From Chromatiales bacterium (lineage in GTDB: Bacteria; Pseudomonadota; Gammaproteobacteria; UBA6429; Thiohalophilaceae), in contig JALXDW010000214.1 of NCBI GenBank assembly GCA_027070385.1, forward strand, positions 1-6,322: a stretch of 6,322 nucleotides of DNA, given 5' to 3'. The notes under the pieces were generated by a model. That model made no database searches. It was not told where the DNA came from and saw only the letters and a program-made list of their open reading frames with translations. Within the stretch, counting starts at the first letter, position 1. Each line of letters begins with the position of its first letter. The translations under genes were made by a program, and so were the position numbers. Positions 1 through 6,322 of this stretch are shown one piece after another.

Positions 1-60
1 TTTGGTATTCCTAAACCGTCTGTATGAATCCATTATTGTATTGATAATATAATTTTTCAT
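1..60 (-). CDS. N-terminus of an unidentified gene, cut by the window edge
   Basis: On the minus strand, 29 bases after the asnB stop, an ATG at 60-58 opens a frame that stays open to the window edge and gives MKNYIINTIMDSYRRFRNTK. An AGGA Shine-Dalgarno sequence (minus strand, plus positions 70-73) lies nine bases upstream, one of the better ribosome-binding sites in the window. An earlier ATG at 70-68 hits a stop after one codon. The short gap and shared strand make this the likely next gene of the leftward polysaccharide operon. Twenty residues, basic and partly hydrophobic, are too few to assign a family, and I do not recognise the product. It could be another glycosyltransferase, an acyltransferase or an unrelated protein. 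Confidence 0.5.
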   Translation of the reverse strand, partial: MKNYIINTIMDSYRRFRNTK

Positions 61-89
61 TATTCCATTTCCTGTTGTTTTATTATTTA

Positions 90-2087
90 TTAGCTATTGG
101 TATACCACTGCTGAAACATCAGAATACTCCATAGTGCTGCTGTATTATCCTGTTTACCGCTAAGGTGGCTAAGCCATAATCTCTTTATTAACTCTGAATT
201 AAGATACCCATGTTCCAGATTGGATTTTTCCAGTAATAAATTTTCTGCCCATTCTTTCAGGGGGCCTTTTAACCACATTGAAATAGGTACTGAAAAGCCC
301 ATTTTAGGCCGTTCTATCAGTTCTTTTGGTACGCGTTTGTATAAGATGTCGCGCAGGATACGTTTTGTTGCTTTTGAGTTTAGTTTAGCCTCCAGTGGCA
401 AGCTCCATGCGTATTCCAATACTTTATGGTTAAGTAGCGGTAGCCGTGTTTCCAGACTGGATGCCATGCTGGTGCGATCCACTTTGACCAAATTATCATC
501 AAGCAGGTAGGTGGTGGTGTCGAAGGCCATTGCGTATTCAATAAACTGGGTGTTTTTATCAAATAACCCGGTTATTTCATTGCTGAGTAATGTGGCATTA
601 TCGGGGATACCGGCTGCTATAGCGGGGTTGGTGCAGTAAGATATTAACATATCATAAATTTCGTCAATATTATTTAATGTTAATAATTTTGCCAGTTTTT
701 GCAGTTTAAGGCCGACACGTGTATTTTTGTTTTTGGAATCCAGAAACCGTGCGATAAGTGAATAGACCTTATCCACACTGTGGATTGGAAAAAGCTGAAG
801 CAGGCTTGCGATGATTTTGCGGAAATTGGCAGGGTAGTGCTGCACTTTTTTCCATATCCGGTTGGTTTTGGTGTAGCGGTTATAGCCACAGAATAATTCA
901 TCGCCACCGTCACCTGACAGGCAAACGGTAACCTGTTGGCGGGCTAAGGCACTGACAAAATAAGCCGGTAACACGGACGAATCGGCAAAGGGTTCATCCA
1001 TTATCTCCGGTATTTTGGGAACAAGTTCCAGACAGTCATTGGACGAGATATAAAGCTCGTGATGGTTTGTGCCAAGGTGCTGTGATATGTCTTTGGCAAA
1101 GCGTGCTTCGTTAAAATCTTCTTCATTAAAACCGATAGTAAAGGTATTGATAGGTGTTGAACTTAACGATTGCATGATGGATGCAACCAGGCTTGAGTCG
1201 ATTCCACCTGATAAAAAAGCACCATAGGGAACGTCACTGATCATTTGTTTGGAAATAACATGTTGCAGCAGCTCGTCAAGATGATTGACGGCATCCGTGT
1301 AATTGAGTGTTGGCCGGTTATTATGTTTGGCGGCAACGTTGGAAAACTGCCAATAATATTCCGGGTGTATGGCATTTTGTTGACCGCTGTTTTTTTCGCT
1401 TGGGCAATAAGGCGAAAAATGAATATTCTTGCTGAATACCTGTTCGGCTGAAAGTTTTAGCAAACTGCCGGGGATTAATTTATAGCAGTTTTTATACATG
1501 GTGAAGGGTGTTGGAATGTAGCCGTATTTCAGGTAGGCAGGGATGGAGCTTTCGCGTATTTCAGCTTGCCAGAAAGGCAGACTGTGCAGTGCTTTTAGCT
1601 CTGACGCCCATACAAAATGGTTATTAACCCAGCCATAATATAATGGTTTTTCACCAAGTCGGTCCCGACATAAATACAGATTTTGTTCTTTTTTGTCCCA
1701 TAAAGCGAAGGCGAACATGCCTTCGAATTTTTCAATGGCTTTTTCAAGGCTGTATTCTTCAATAGCGGCAAGAATGACTTCGGTATCGGAGCCACCTTTA
1801 AACTTGTAACCTGACGTTTCCAGTTCAGTTCGGAGTGTTTGGAAGTTATATATTTCGCCATTAAACACAATGATATAGCGGCCGTGACAGGAAGCCATCG
1901 GTTGGTTACCATTAGGCGATAAGTCCTGAATGGATAAGCGTGTATGCACCATGGCCAGTGTGTTGTTATGTATCCAGGTGTCGTGCGCATCGGGGCCGCG
2001 ATGTAACAAGGCATTTGCCATTCCGTTGGCCTGCTGCTTGAGTTGTTCATTCGAACTCCGGGATAAAATGCCTGCAATACCACACAT
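90..2087 (-). CDS. asnB: Glutamine-dependent asparagine synthase family amidotransferase (AsnB-like)
   Basis: A 665-residue class II glutamine amidotransferase: the N-terminal domain hydrolyses glutamine to ammonia, and the C-terminal domain activates a carboxylate with ATP and amidates it. What is seen: Cys2 follows the initiator Met (MCGIAG) as nucleophile; the glutaminase pocket has HTRLSI (48-53), NGEIYN (76-81) and GGSDTE (98-103). The synthase domain has the ATP-pyrophosphatase loop SGGIDSS (293-299), TIGF (317-320), SGDGGDE (391-397), DDNLVKVDR (530-538), SSLETRLPLL (543-552) and RPKMGFSVP (593-601). All key motifs look intact. It is longer than the roughly 555-residue E. coli AsnB and matches the longer forms common in O-antigen and exopolysaccharide clusters, with extra sequence between the domains near 215-260. 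It starts three bases after the preceding glycosyltransferase stop, so the two are co-transcribed and probably translationally coupled; no strong Shine-Dalgarno is visible. The start is fixed by Cys2. Inferred role: amidation of a sugar carboxylate, for example a uronic acid; true asparagine synthesis is not excluded. Confidence 0.95.
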   Translation of the reverse strand: MCGIAGILSRSSNEQLKQQANGMANALLHRGPDAHDTWIHNNTLAMVHTRLSIQDLSPNGNQPMASCHGRYIIVFNGEIYNFQTLRTELETSGYKFKGGSDTEVILAAIEEYSLEKAIEKFEGMFAFALWDKKEQNLYLCRDRLGEKPLYYGWVNNHFVWASELKALHSLPFWQAEIRESSIPAYLKYGYIPTPFTMYKNCYKLIPGSLLKLSAEQVFSKNIHFSPYCPSEKNSGQQNAIHPEYYWQFSNVAAKHNNRPTLNYTDAVNHLDELLQHVISKQMISDVPYGAFLSGGIDSSLVASIMQSLSSTPINTFTIGFNEEDFNEARFAKDISQHLGTNHHELYISSNDCLELVPKIPEIMDEPFADSSVLPAYFVSALARQQVTVCLSGDGGDELFCGYNRYTKTNRIWKKVQHYPANFRKIIASLLQLFPIHSVDKVYSLIARFLDSKNKNTRVGLKLQKLAKLLTLNNIDEIYDMLISYCTNPAIAAGIPDNATLLSNEITGLFDKNTQFIEYAMAFDTTTYLLDDNLVKVDRTSMASSLETRLPLLNHKVLEYAWSLPLEAKLNSKATKRILRDILYKRVPKELIERPKMGFSVPISMWLKGPLKEWAENLLLEKSNLEHGYLNSELIKRLWLSHLSGKQDNTAALWSILMFQQWYTNS

Positions 2088-2090
2088 AAA

Positions 2091-3335
2091 TTAACGATTA
2101 TCCGTTTTGGAATATTGGTTGAAAAGCTCGGCGAGTTGCTTGCCTATTATGTCATAAGAATATTCTTTAACGGCCAGTTCTCGGGCTTCATGTTCAAGAT
2201 TATGTTGTATTGCGGCATCATTAAAAATGGTTTCAATGGCCGTGATGTATTGTTGAGGTGACGATGCAAATAACACATTTTTTTTATCGCTGACATTAAT
2301 ACCTTCGCAGGCAATTTCGTCTGCGACAATGGCCATGCCCATTGATAATGCGTCAACAATTTTGAGTTTGGTGCCACCCCCATCTTTTATGGGGCAAACA
2401 TAACATTTGGCTTCGTTTAATAGTGGGCGTATATCGTCCACAAAGCCATGGACATTAAATTGCGGGTCGTGTTTTGCGAGTGCAACAATATTGTCGGGTG
2501 GGTTTGCACCAATAATATCGAGGCGAACATTCGGAAACAGTTTTTTTATTTTTGGCCATATTTCCTTAGCAATAAAATTAACCGCTTCAATGTTCGGGTA
2601 CCAGCTTAATGTACCTGCAAAAATAAGCCGGTTATGTTTACTATAGTTTGGATCAGGTTTGAAGTATTCTGTATCTACGCCATTGGGAATGGTATGTGCC
2701 TTGCTGGTGGGTGATATTTCCAGTAAACGTTGAGTGTCAATTTCCGAGCAGGTGAAATTAAAGGTAAATTCAGGACAGAAAGCTTTTTCATAGCGTTCAA
2801 GACGTTTGCCTTCTTGATAGAAATAAACTTTTTTCAGAATATTGCCTTCTTTGCCTGCACGGCGGTAGAGCATATGGGATTCAATATTATGATGGTCAAG
2901 CGAGCAGGGGATTGTGCCACACAGGTGCTTAAAGGGTGCAAGGCTGATGGTGTCGAAGTGAATAAAATCAAAGTCTGTTTCAGCTAATATCTGTTTGAGT
3001 CGTTGTTCGAAGCGGTCGGATAAAAGCCAGTTTAATGTATAAGGATAGCGGCTAAAGAGGCTTTTAAAAGCGAGCAGCTTCTTTTTAAAGCTGCTTTCGT
3101 CACAAGGGATGGGTAAAAATTCGACTGTTTTACAAAATTGTTGCAGGTGGTTTTGTGCTTCGTGAACACCCGATTCCAGGTTTTTAAAAAGTGGGGTAAT
3201 GAGATCGATTTGATTAAACGCAAGCAGATGTACCTCATGGTACTTTGCTGTTTGCTTTAGCAAGTGGTAACCACGTTGTAATACACCGCCTTTGGGCGGG
3301 TAAGGTATAAAATGTGATAACCATAATATTTTCAT
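2091..3335 (-). CDS. Glycosyltransferase, GT4-like (GT-B fold) sugar transferase
   Basis: A 414-residue GT-B glycosyltransferase expected to move a sugar from a nucleotide-sugar to a lipid-linked glycan at the cytoplasmic membrane face. The N-terminal acceptor domain opens with a beta strand and glycine-rich loop (MKILWLSHFIPYPPKGG). The C-terminal donor-binding domain shows IPNGVDTEYF (216-225), LIFAGTLSWYPN (237-248), DIIGANPP (273-280), GFVDDIRPLL (297-306) and GGGTKLKIVDALSMG (319-333). Here the usual GT4 E-x7-E signature is replaced by the GGGT/LKI version with Asp328. The opening HxIPYPP and this signature resemble sugar transferases found with exosortase/PEP-CTERM polysaccharide loci (TIGR03087-like), but no exosortase gene is in view. 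I chose ATG at 3335 because family members start right at this strand. A TTG at 3371 would add 12 residues (MSRPDTLLDTIK) that look non-native. It lies 83 bases after the upstream glycosyltransferase and three before asnB. Donor and acceptor cannot be read from sequence. Confidence 0.9.
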   Translation of the reverse strand: MKILWLSHFIPYPPKGGVLQRGYHLLKQTAKYHEVHLLAFNQIDLITPLFKNLESGVHEAQNHLQQFCKTVEFLPIPCDESSFKKKLLAFKSLFSRYPYTLNWLLSDRFEQRLKQILAETDFDFIHFDTISLAPFKHLCGTIPCSLDHHNIESHMLYRRAGKEGNILKKVYFYQEGKRLERYEKAFCPEFTFNFTCSEIDTQRLLEISPTSKAHTIPNGVDTEYFKPDPNYSKHNRLIFAGTLSWYPNIEAVNFIAKEIWPKIKKLFPNVRLDIIGANPPDNIVALAKHDPQFNVHGFVDDIRPLLNEAKCYVCPIKDGGGTKLKIVDALSMGMAIVADEIACEGINVSDKKNVLFASSPQQYITAIETIFNDAAIQHNLEHEARELAVKEYSYDIIGKQLAELFNQYSKTDNR

Positions 3336-3381
3336 TTTAATGGTGTCCAGTAATGTGTCAGGCCGACTCAAGCAAACGGTT

Positions 3382-3387
3382 ATTATA
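3382..3387 (-). promoter_or_regulatory. Possible internal promoter -10 element
   Basis: The minus strand carries a perfect TATAAT about 47 bases upstream of the ATG at 3335, within the only sizeable gap (83 bases) of the leftward operon. No good -35 hexamer lies 16-18 bases upstream (the 17-base position reads ACATTA), and there is no extended TGn. The surrounding bases are very AT-rich, so chance is a real alternative. If used, transcription would start near 3375, which would leave almost no leader for the TTG at 3371 and so favour the ATG at 3335. No hairpin followed by a T-run is seen in the gap, so read-through from the upstream gene is also expected. Confidence 0.25.
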
Positions 3388-3418
3388 ATATATTGGAAGC
3401 GGGATAATGTACTAAAAT

Positions 3419-4516
3419 TTATTTTTTATATTTGTTGTAGATGTTAATGTATTTTTCTGCCATGGTTGTTGTTGAAAATGTGGTTTGAGCTATTTTTTTA
3501 CTTTCAGCGCCCATTTCTTTGCGTTTTTCGGGGCTATGAATCAGTTCTTTTACCTGTGACCTGAATGTGTCCGTGTCATTCAGTGGAAATATGTAGCCAT
3601 TGACATTATTTATTATTAATTCACGATTACCGCCCACATCACTGACAATAGCCGGCAGACCTGATGCCATCGCTTCGATAATACTGCATGACAGCCCTTC
3701 GCTTTGTGATGCCAGGATAAAGATATCAGCGGTTTTAAGGATGGCATGGACATCCTTTCGCTCACCAAGAAGAAAAACCTTGTCGTTGAGGTTTTCCTGA
3801 TTTATTTTCTCCTGGATGGCCTTAAATTCAGGCCCGTCCCCCACAAATAAGAGCTGCAAGTCGTTATTTCTGATGATATCGCTGAGTGCGCAGAGTTGCT
3901 GGTATTGTTGTTTAAGGCTGATGAGCCGACCGACGGTTATTATGCGTACAGCGGTTGATTTATCAATCTCGGTAAAGGGCTTATCTTGTGCTGTGGTTGA
4001 ATTTTCAAGGTCAAAACCGTTATATATAGTATGCAGTTCTTTGGCGAAGGGGATGTAATTCTCGTAAAACCTTTGCATATCGTTAGAAACGGAAATAAGC
4101 TGTGTGTTTGCAGCTTGTGCCAGTCTTAGCATGGCACCTCTGCCTGTACGTTCTTGCACCATGTAGAGGTCATGCAGTGTGCCAATATGGGGAATTTTAT
4201 AGAGATAGGTGCCTAAAAATGCACCGGTTATCGAGCCGTAAAGGTGTGAGTGCAGAATATTGATATCATAATGCCGCAATAACCGGGAAAACAGGATGGA
4301 AAAGAGAAAAATGGTAACAACCGAGCTGTAAAGCTTTTTATAGGGGATACTGACTTGTGGTAGCCCATGTTTCTGACAGGCATCGTTGATATATTGGTTA
4401 TCGAAATGAAAAACAATAACGTCATGACCCTGTGCGATTAATGCTTGTGAGAGGCTAATCAGCATTGATTCGGCACCCCCAATATCGTCACTGTCAATAA
4501 ATTGCGCAATTTTCAT
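3419..4516 (-). CDS. Glycosyltransferase family 4 protein
   Basis: A 365-residue retaining GT4-type glycosyltransferase, first gene of the leftward unit. The acceptor domain starts MKIAQFIDSDDIGGAE (glycine loop at 11-16) and contains HSHLYGS (89-95), TLHD (113-116) and SVSNDM (142-147). The donor domain has IYNGFD (164-169), VGRL with Arg197 and Lys202 expected to contact the donor phosphates, VGDGPE (225-230), LGERKDV (250-256), and an intact E-x7-E motif at Glu273 and Glu281 followed by AMASGLPAIVSD. A hydrophobic stretch at 65-80 (VVTIFLFSILFSRLL) is typical of monotopic membrane attachment in such enzymes rather than a true transmembrane helix. An upstream in-frame ATG at 4555 would add 13 residues (MVNLLISSTGSLQ) before the conserved first strand; I reject it because family members begin at MKIAQF. 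Neither start has a strong Shine-Dalgarno. Sugar specificity is unknown. Confidence 0.92.
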   Translation of the reverse strand: MKIAQFIDSDDIGGAESMLISLSQALIAQGHDVIVFHFDNQYINDACQKHGLPQVSIPYKKLYSSVVTIFLFSILFSRLLRHYDINILHSHLYGSITGAFLGTYLYKIPHIGTLHDLYMVQERTGRGAMLRLAQAANTQLISVSNDMQRFYENYIPFAKELHTIYNGFDLENSTTAQDKPFTEIDKSTAVRIITVGRLISLKQQYQQLCALSDIIRNNDLQLLFVGDGPEFKAIQEKINQENLNDKVFLLGERKDVHAILKTADIFILASQSEGLSCSIIEAMASGLPAIVSDVGGNRELIINNVNGYIFPLNDTDTFRSQVKELIHSPEKRKEMGAESKKIAQTTFSTTTMAEKYINIYNKYKK

Positions 4517-4557
4517 TTGTAAAGATCCAGTACTTGAAATTAACAAGTTTACCATGC

Positions 4558-4680
4558 TTTTTATGGGAGTCGGATCCTGATTTTACTCTGTATGGTCTTG
4601 TGAGGGAGGGAGACTTTGATGAATTTGAAAAAGAGTTTTATAGTATCATTTATTATTGCAGACAGCGTAAAATACAATAA
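4558..4680 (+). pseudogene. Possible 3' remnant of a truncated gene
   Basis: In the frame that includes 4612-4614, the plus strand is open from just after a stop at 4498-4500 to a TAA at 4678-4680. From about 4570 it reads like genuine protein: SDPDFTLYGLVREGDFDEF, then EKEFYSIIYYCRQRKIQ, then stop. The composition (acidic amphipathic stretch, aromatic residues, basic tail) and ordinary codon choice resemble a natural C-terminus. There is no ATG in frame, only a TTG at 4534 and a GTG at 4600, and the 5' part of the frame runs backwards into the leftward glycosyltransferase gene. The simplest reading is the tail of a gene whose front was lost by recombination, with the breakpoint somewhere near 4520-4570. 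I do not recognise a family. Chance openness of a roughly 60-codon frame in AT-rich DNA is the competing explanation. Confidence 0.25.
4616..4644 (+). promoter_or_regulatory. Candidate sigma70-type promoter for the rightward glycosyltransferase genes
   Basis: TTGATG (4616-4621; four of six matches to TTGACA) is followed after exactly 17 bases by TATAGT (4639-4644; five of six matches to TATAAT). Transcription would start near 4651, giving a leader of about 53 bases before the ATG at 4704. Position, strand and spacing fit the need for a promoter in this divergent gap. The region is AT-rich, so chance matches are likely, and no operator-like repeat accompanies it. Confidence 0.4.
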
Positions 4681-4703
4681 TAAAATAACTGACAGAGATA
4701 TAT

Positions 4704-5804
4704 ATGCGGATTATTCATTTCGCCTCAGGCGACTTATGGGCCGGTGCCGAGGTTCAGCTATTTCATTTGGCTTTAAATATTAACAAGCGTGATGATATTG
4801 ATTTAATGGTTGTCTTGCTTAATGACGGGCAGTTGGCGCAAGAGTTACGTGACAGGAAAATCAATGTTGTTGTTATAGATGAATCTGTACATTCATTTTT
4901 TAAAATTGCCGTTAAATTTTATAATATAAGCCGTCAATTCAGGCCGGATATTATCCATACCCACCGAACAAAAGAAAATATTATAGGTGGAACTGTTTCC
5001 TGGTTAAGCCGATGTAAAAGTATACGGACAGTGCATGGTGCATCCGAGTTTTCACTTAATATAAAATTGAAAATAATAAATGCAATAGATAATTTTGTGG
5101 CTTGTGTTTTTCAGGAAAAGGTAATTGCTGTTTCTTATGAATTAAAAGATAAACTGCAAGCAGAGTGTTTCAGAAATAAAGTTATTGTTATTGAAAACTG
5201 CATTGATATTGAATATGTTCACAAAATGGCTGAAGTTGAAAATAATTATAATATTGACAAGACGCAGTTCAATATTGCTTTTGTCGGCCGATTTGTTGAT
5301 GTCAAACGTACCGATTTATTTGTAGATATTGCTGAATATATAAAAAAACAATATCCGGAACACAATATAAAATTCCATATGTTTGGCGATGGCCCATTAT
5401 GGGAAACGACAAAAGATTATGTGGAGAAAAAGGGGCTTGATAATACAATTAAGCTTGCGGGTTTTGTTAGCAATTCTGCACCTTGCATCGGGAAAATGAA
5501 CCTTCTTTTAATTACTTCAGATCACGAAGGGTTGCCTATGACACTGCTCGAAGCGATGGCACTGAAAGTACCTGTTATGAGCCGGGAATTGACAACGGTT
5601 AAACATGTCTTGTGTGATGGAGAGTGTGGTTATGTGTTGCCATCAGATTCAGCCGTTTTTTTTGCAGAGAAGATAATGGAAATAAAAAATAATATTCCGG
5701 AGAATGAGATGATAACGCTGAAAGCAGGAAACCGGGTTGAAAATAATTATTCGATTGATTCACTTGTTGATAAATACATGAAATTGTATCAATCGGTTGC
5801 TTGA
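4704..5804 (+). CDS. Glycosyltransferase family 4 protein
   Basis: A 366-residue GT4-type glycosyltransferase, first gene of the rightward unit. The acceptor domain begins MRIIHFASGDLWAGAE (glycine loop at 13-16) and has HTHRTKENIIG (85-95), TVHGASE (109-115) and AVSYELKDKL (142-151). The donor domain has VGRF with Arg196 and Lys201, FGDGP (227-231), LAGFV (251-255), and the E-x7-E pair Glu275/Glu283 in SDHEGLPMTLLEAMA, so it appears catalytically complete. The loop that is usually PNGID/PNGVD reads IENCID (163-168), an uncommon variant. The start is bounded by an in-frame stop at 4686-4688, and only a modest AGAGA five bases upstream serves as Shine-Dalgarno. Parts of the gene are strikingly AT-rich (about 29% GC over 5041-5340) compared with the leftward genes. 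It shares the fold but little obvious identity with the two leftward glycosyltransferases, so it does not look like a recent duplicate. Donor and acceptor are unknown. Confidence 0.92.
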   Translation: MRIIHFASGDLWAGAEVQLFHLALNINKRDDIDLMVVLLNDGQLAQELRDRKINVVVIDESVHSFFKIAVKFYNISRQFRPDIIHTHRTKENIIGGTVSWLSRCKSIRTVHGASEFSLNIKLKIINAIDNFVACVFQEKVIAVSYELKDKLQAECFRNKVIVIENCIDIEYVHKMAEVENNYNIDKTQFNIAFVGRFVDVKRTDLFVDIAEYIKKQYPEHNIKFHMFGDGPLWETTKDYVEKKGLDNTIKLAGFVSNSAPCIGKMNLLLITSDHEGLPMTLLEAMALKVPVMSRELTTVKHVLCDGECGYVLPSDSAVFFAEKIMEIKNNIPENEMITLKAGNRVENNYSIDSLVDKYMKLYQSVA

Positions 5805-5821
5805 GTATTAATACCGAAAAC

Positions 5822-6322
5822 ATGAATAAAAAAACAAGAATTCTTTTTATTGAACATGCTCAAGGTTTTGGCGGGTCGATTATAAGCCTGTCTGAAATGC
5901 TTAAAGGTATGAATAATGTAAAGCCTTATGTGTTGATGTTTCAGGACGGGATGGGTTACGATAAATTGTATTCATCTTCAATATTGATTAAGCGGAAACA
6001 CTGGTTCAATTATCATGCAAAGTCCCGGTTCCAGGAAAAACTGGCATTACTCTTTGGTCGTGGTGTCATTAATAAAATGTTGTTACTGCCATTTTTAGTG
6101 TTTGAGAAAATCGAGGTCTATTTTTATATTTTATTTTTACAGAAACTGATTAAAAGAGAAAAAATTGAACTGGTATATTCAAATAACGGTTTTCAGGAAG
6201 CGGCTGTATTATCTGCACTAAAGAGTGATATCCCGTGTGTTTTACATTTTCGCGGTTACAGGAAAACCCCTTACCCTGTCGGTGATAAAGTTTATGATTA
6301 TCCCTCTGTTTTCTTTGCGATA
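5822..6322 (+). CDS. Glycosyltransferase-like protein, N-terminal part (truncated by window end)
   Basis: The frame opens with ATG at 5822, 17 bases after the previous glycosyltransferase stop, and stays open for 167 codons to the window end. The first strand and loop, RILFIEHAQGFGGSIISLSE (6-25), match the start of the GT4-like acceptor domain (glycine-rich GGS loop after the first beta strand). Later, LVYSNNGFQEAAVLSAL (117-133) and IPCVLHFRGY (137-146) match the strand-helix-strand that in these enzymes precedes the acceptor site (compare the HTH and TVHG segments of the gene before it). A hydrophobic stretch at 86-110 (MLLLPFLVFE, then YFYILFLQKLI) suggests membrane association. There is no clear Shine-Dalgarno in the spacer, so translation may depend on coupling to the upstream gene. 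The donor-binding domain lies outside the window, so the family call rests on the N-terminal half only. Confidence 0.8.
   Translation, partial: MNKKTRILFIEHAQGFGGSIISLSEMLKGMNNVKPYVLMFQDGMGYDKLYSSSILIKRKHWFNYHAKSRFQEKLALLFGRGVINKMLLLPFLVFEKIEVYFYILFLQKLIKREKIELVYSNNGFQEAAVLSALKSDIPCVLHFRGYRKTPYPVGDKVYDYPSVFFAI

Larger units (their letters stand above)
4517..4703. other. Divergent intergenic region between the two operons
   Basis: These 187 bases separate the start of the leftward glycosyltransferase operon from that of the rightward glycosyltransferase genes, so both promoters should lie here. The right half has a plausible sigma70-type promoter for the rightward unit (4616-4644). For the leftward unit I could find only weak matches, such as TATAAA on the minus strand opposite 4637-4642 with a poor -35, so its promoter is unresolved. 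The region also holds a start-less open frame on the plus strand and a short overlapping ORF with a strong Shine-Dalgarno, both discussed separately. No convincing hairpin terminator or operator palindrome was seen. Confidence 0.7.

Noticed and set aside
1595..2083. Long open frame of about 162 codons on the minus strand inside asnB
   Set aside because: It is an out-of-frame shadow of the intact asnB coding sequence, and its translation has no recognisable domain.
2730..2987. Plus-strand open frame of about 85 codons opposite the second glycosyltransferase
   Set aside because: It lies wholly antisense to a clear gene, has no ribosome-binding signal that stands out, and its translation has no recognisable motif.
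2091..3335. Calling the locus an exosortase/PEP-CTERM system from the TIGR03087-like glycosyltransferase
   Set aside because: No exosortase, PEP-CTERM protein or other diagnostic partner is visible, and similar enzymes occur in ordinary capsule and O-antigen clusters.
3336..3371. TTG-initiated 12-residue N-terminal extension of the second glycosyltransferase
   Set aside because: The extension precedes the conserved first beta strand (MKILWLSHF), has no Shine-Dalgarno, and uses a rare start codon when an ATG sits at the family's usual start.
3372..3418. Terminator between the two leftward glycosyltransferase genes
   Set aside because: No GC-rich stem followed by a T-run is present on the minus strand; the AT-rich stretch alone is not enough.
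4517..4555. Thirteen-residue N-terminal extension (MVNLLISSTGSLQ) of the first leftward glycosyltransferase
   Set aside because: GT4 proteins of this type begin at the MKIAQF-like strand; the extension looks like translated leader, and its ATG has no Shine-Dalgarno.
4619..4783. Annotating the 54-codon ORF with the strong Shine-Dalgarno as a real gene
   Set aside because: It overlaps the certain glycosyltransferase in another frame, its last third simply mirrors that gene's codons, and a candidate promoter sits on its start; kept only as a finding.

Overview
The window is part of a surface-polysaccharide (exopolysaccharide, capsule or O-antigen type) biosynthesis locus from a Gram-negative bacterium, most likely a gammaproteobacterium. 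That assignment is a guess from gene content, moderate-to-low GC and general protein character. No taxon-specific marker is present. Nearly all of the window is coding, and no RNA genes, insertion sequences, CRISPR arrays or attachment sites were seen.

Layout: two divergent transcription units meet at about 4517-4703. The leftward (minus-strand) unit reads, in order of transcription: a GT-B fold family 4 glycosyltransferase (4516 to 3419), a second GT4-like sugar transferase (3335 to 2091), a glutamine-dependent asparagine synthase/amidotransferase of the asnB family (2087 to 90), and the first 20 codons of another gene (60 to 1) that leaves the window. The rightward (plus-strand) unit has a third GT4 glycosyltransferase (4704-5804) and, 17 bases later, the N-terminal domain of a fourth glycosyltransferase-like protein (from 5822), cut off by the window end.

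How they work together (inference): the glycosyltransferases would add successive sugars from nucleotide-sugar donors to a lipid-linked repeat unit on the cytoplasmic face of the inner membrane. The AsnB-like enzyme, sitting inside a glycosyltransferase operon, probably amidates a carboxylate (for example a uronic acid) of that glycan rather than, or as well as, free aspartate. No polymerase, flippase, chain-length regulator or initiating transferase is visible, so the polymer type cannot be decided here.

The most unusual part is the junction between the two units. The rightward genes are clearly more AT-rich than the leftward ones (about 29% versus 47% GC in equal 300-base samples counted by hand). 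The intergenic region also holds an open frame without a start codon that reads like the C-terminal tail of a protein (ending at 4680). Together these suggest a recombination boundary in a variable polysaccharide locus. I found no convincing sign of a wholly new biological system.
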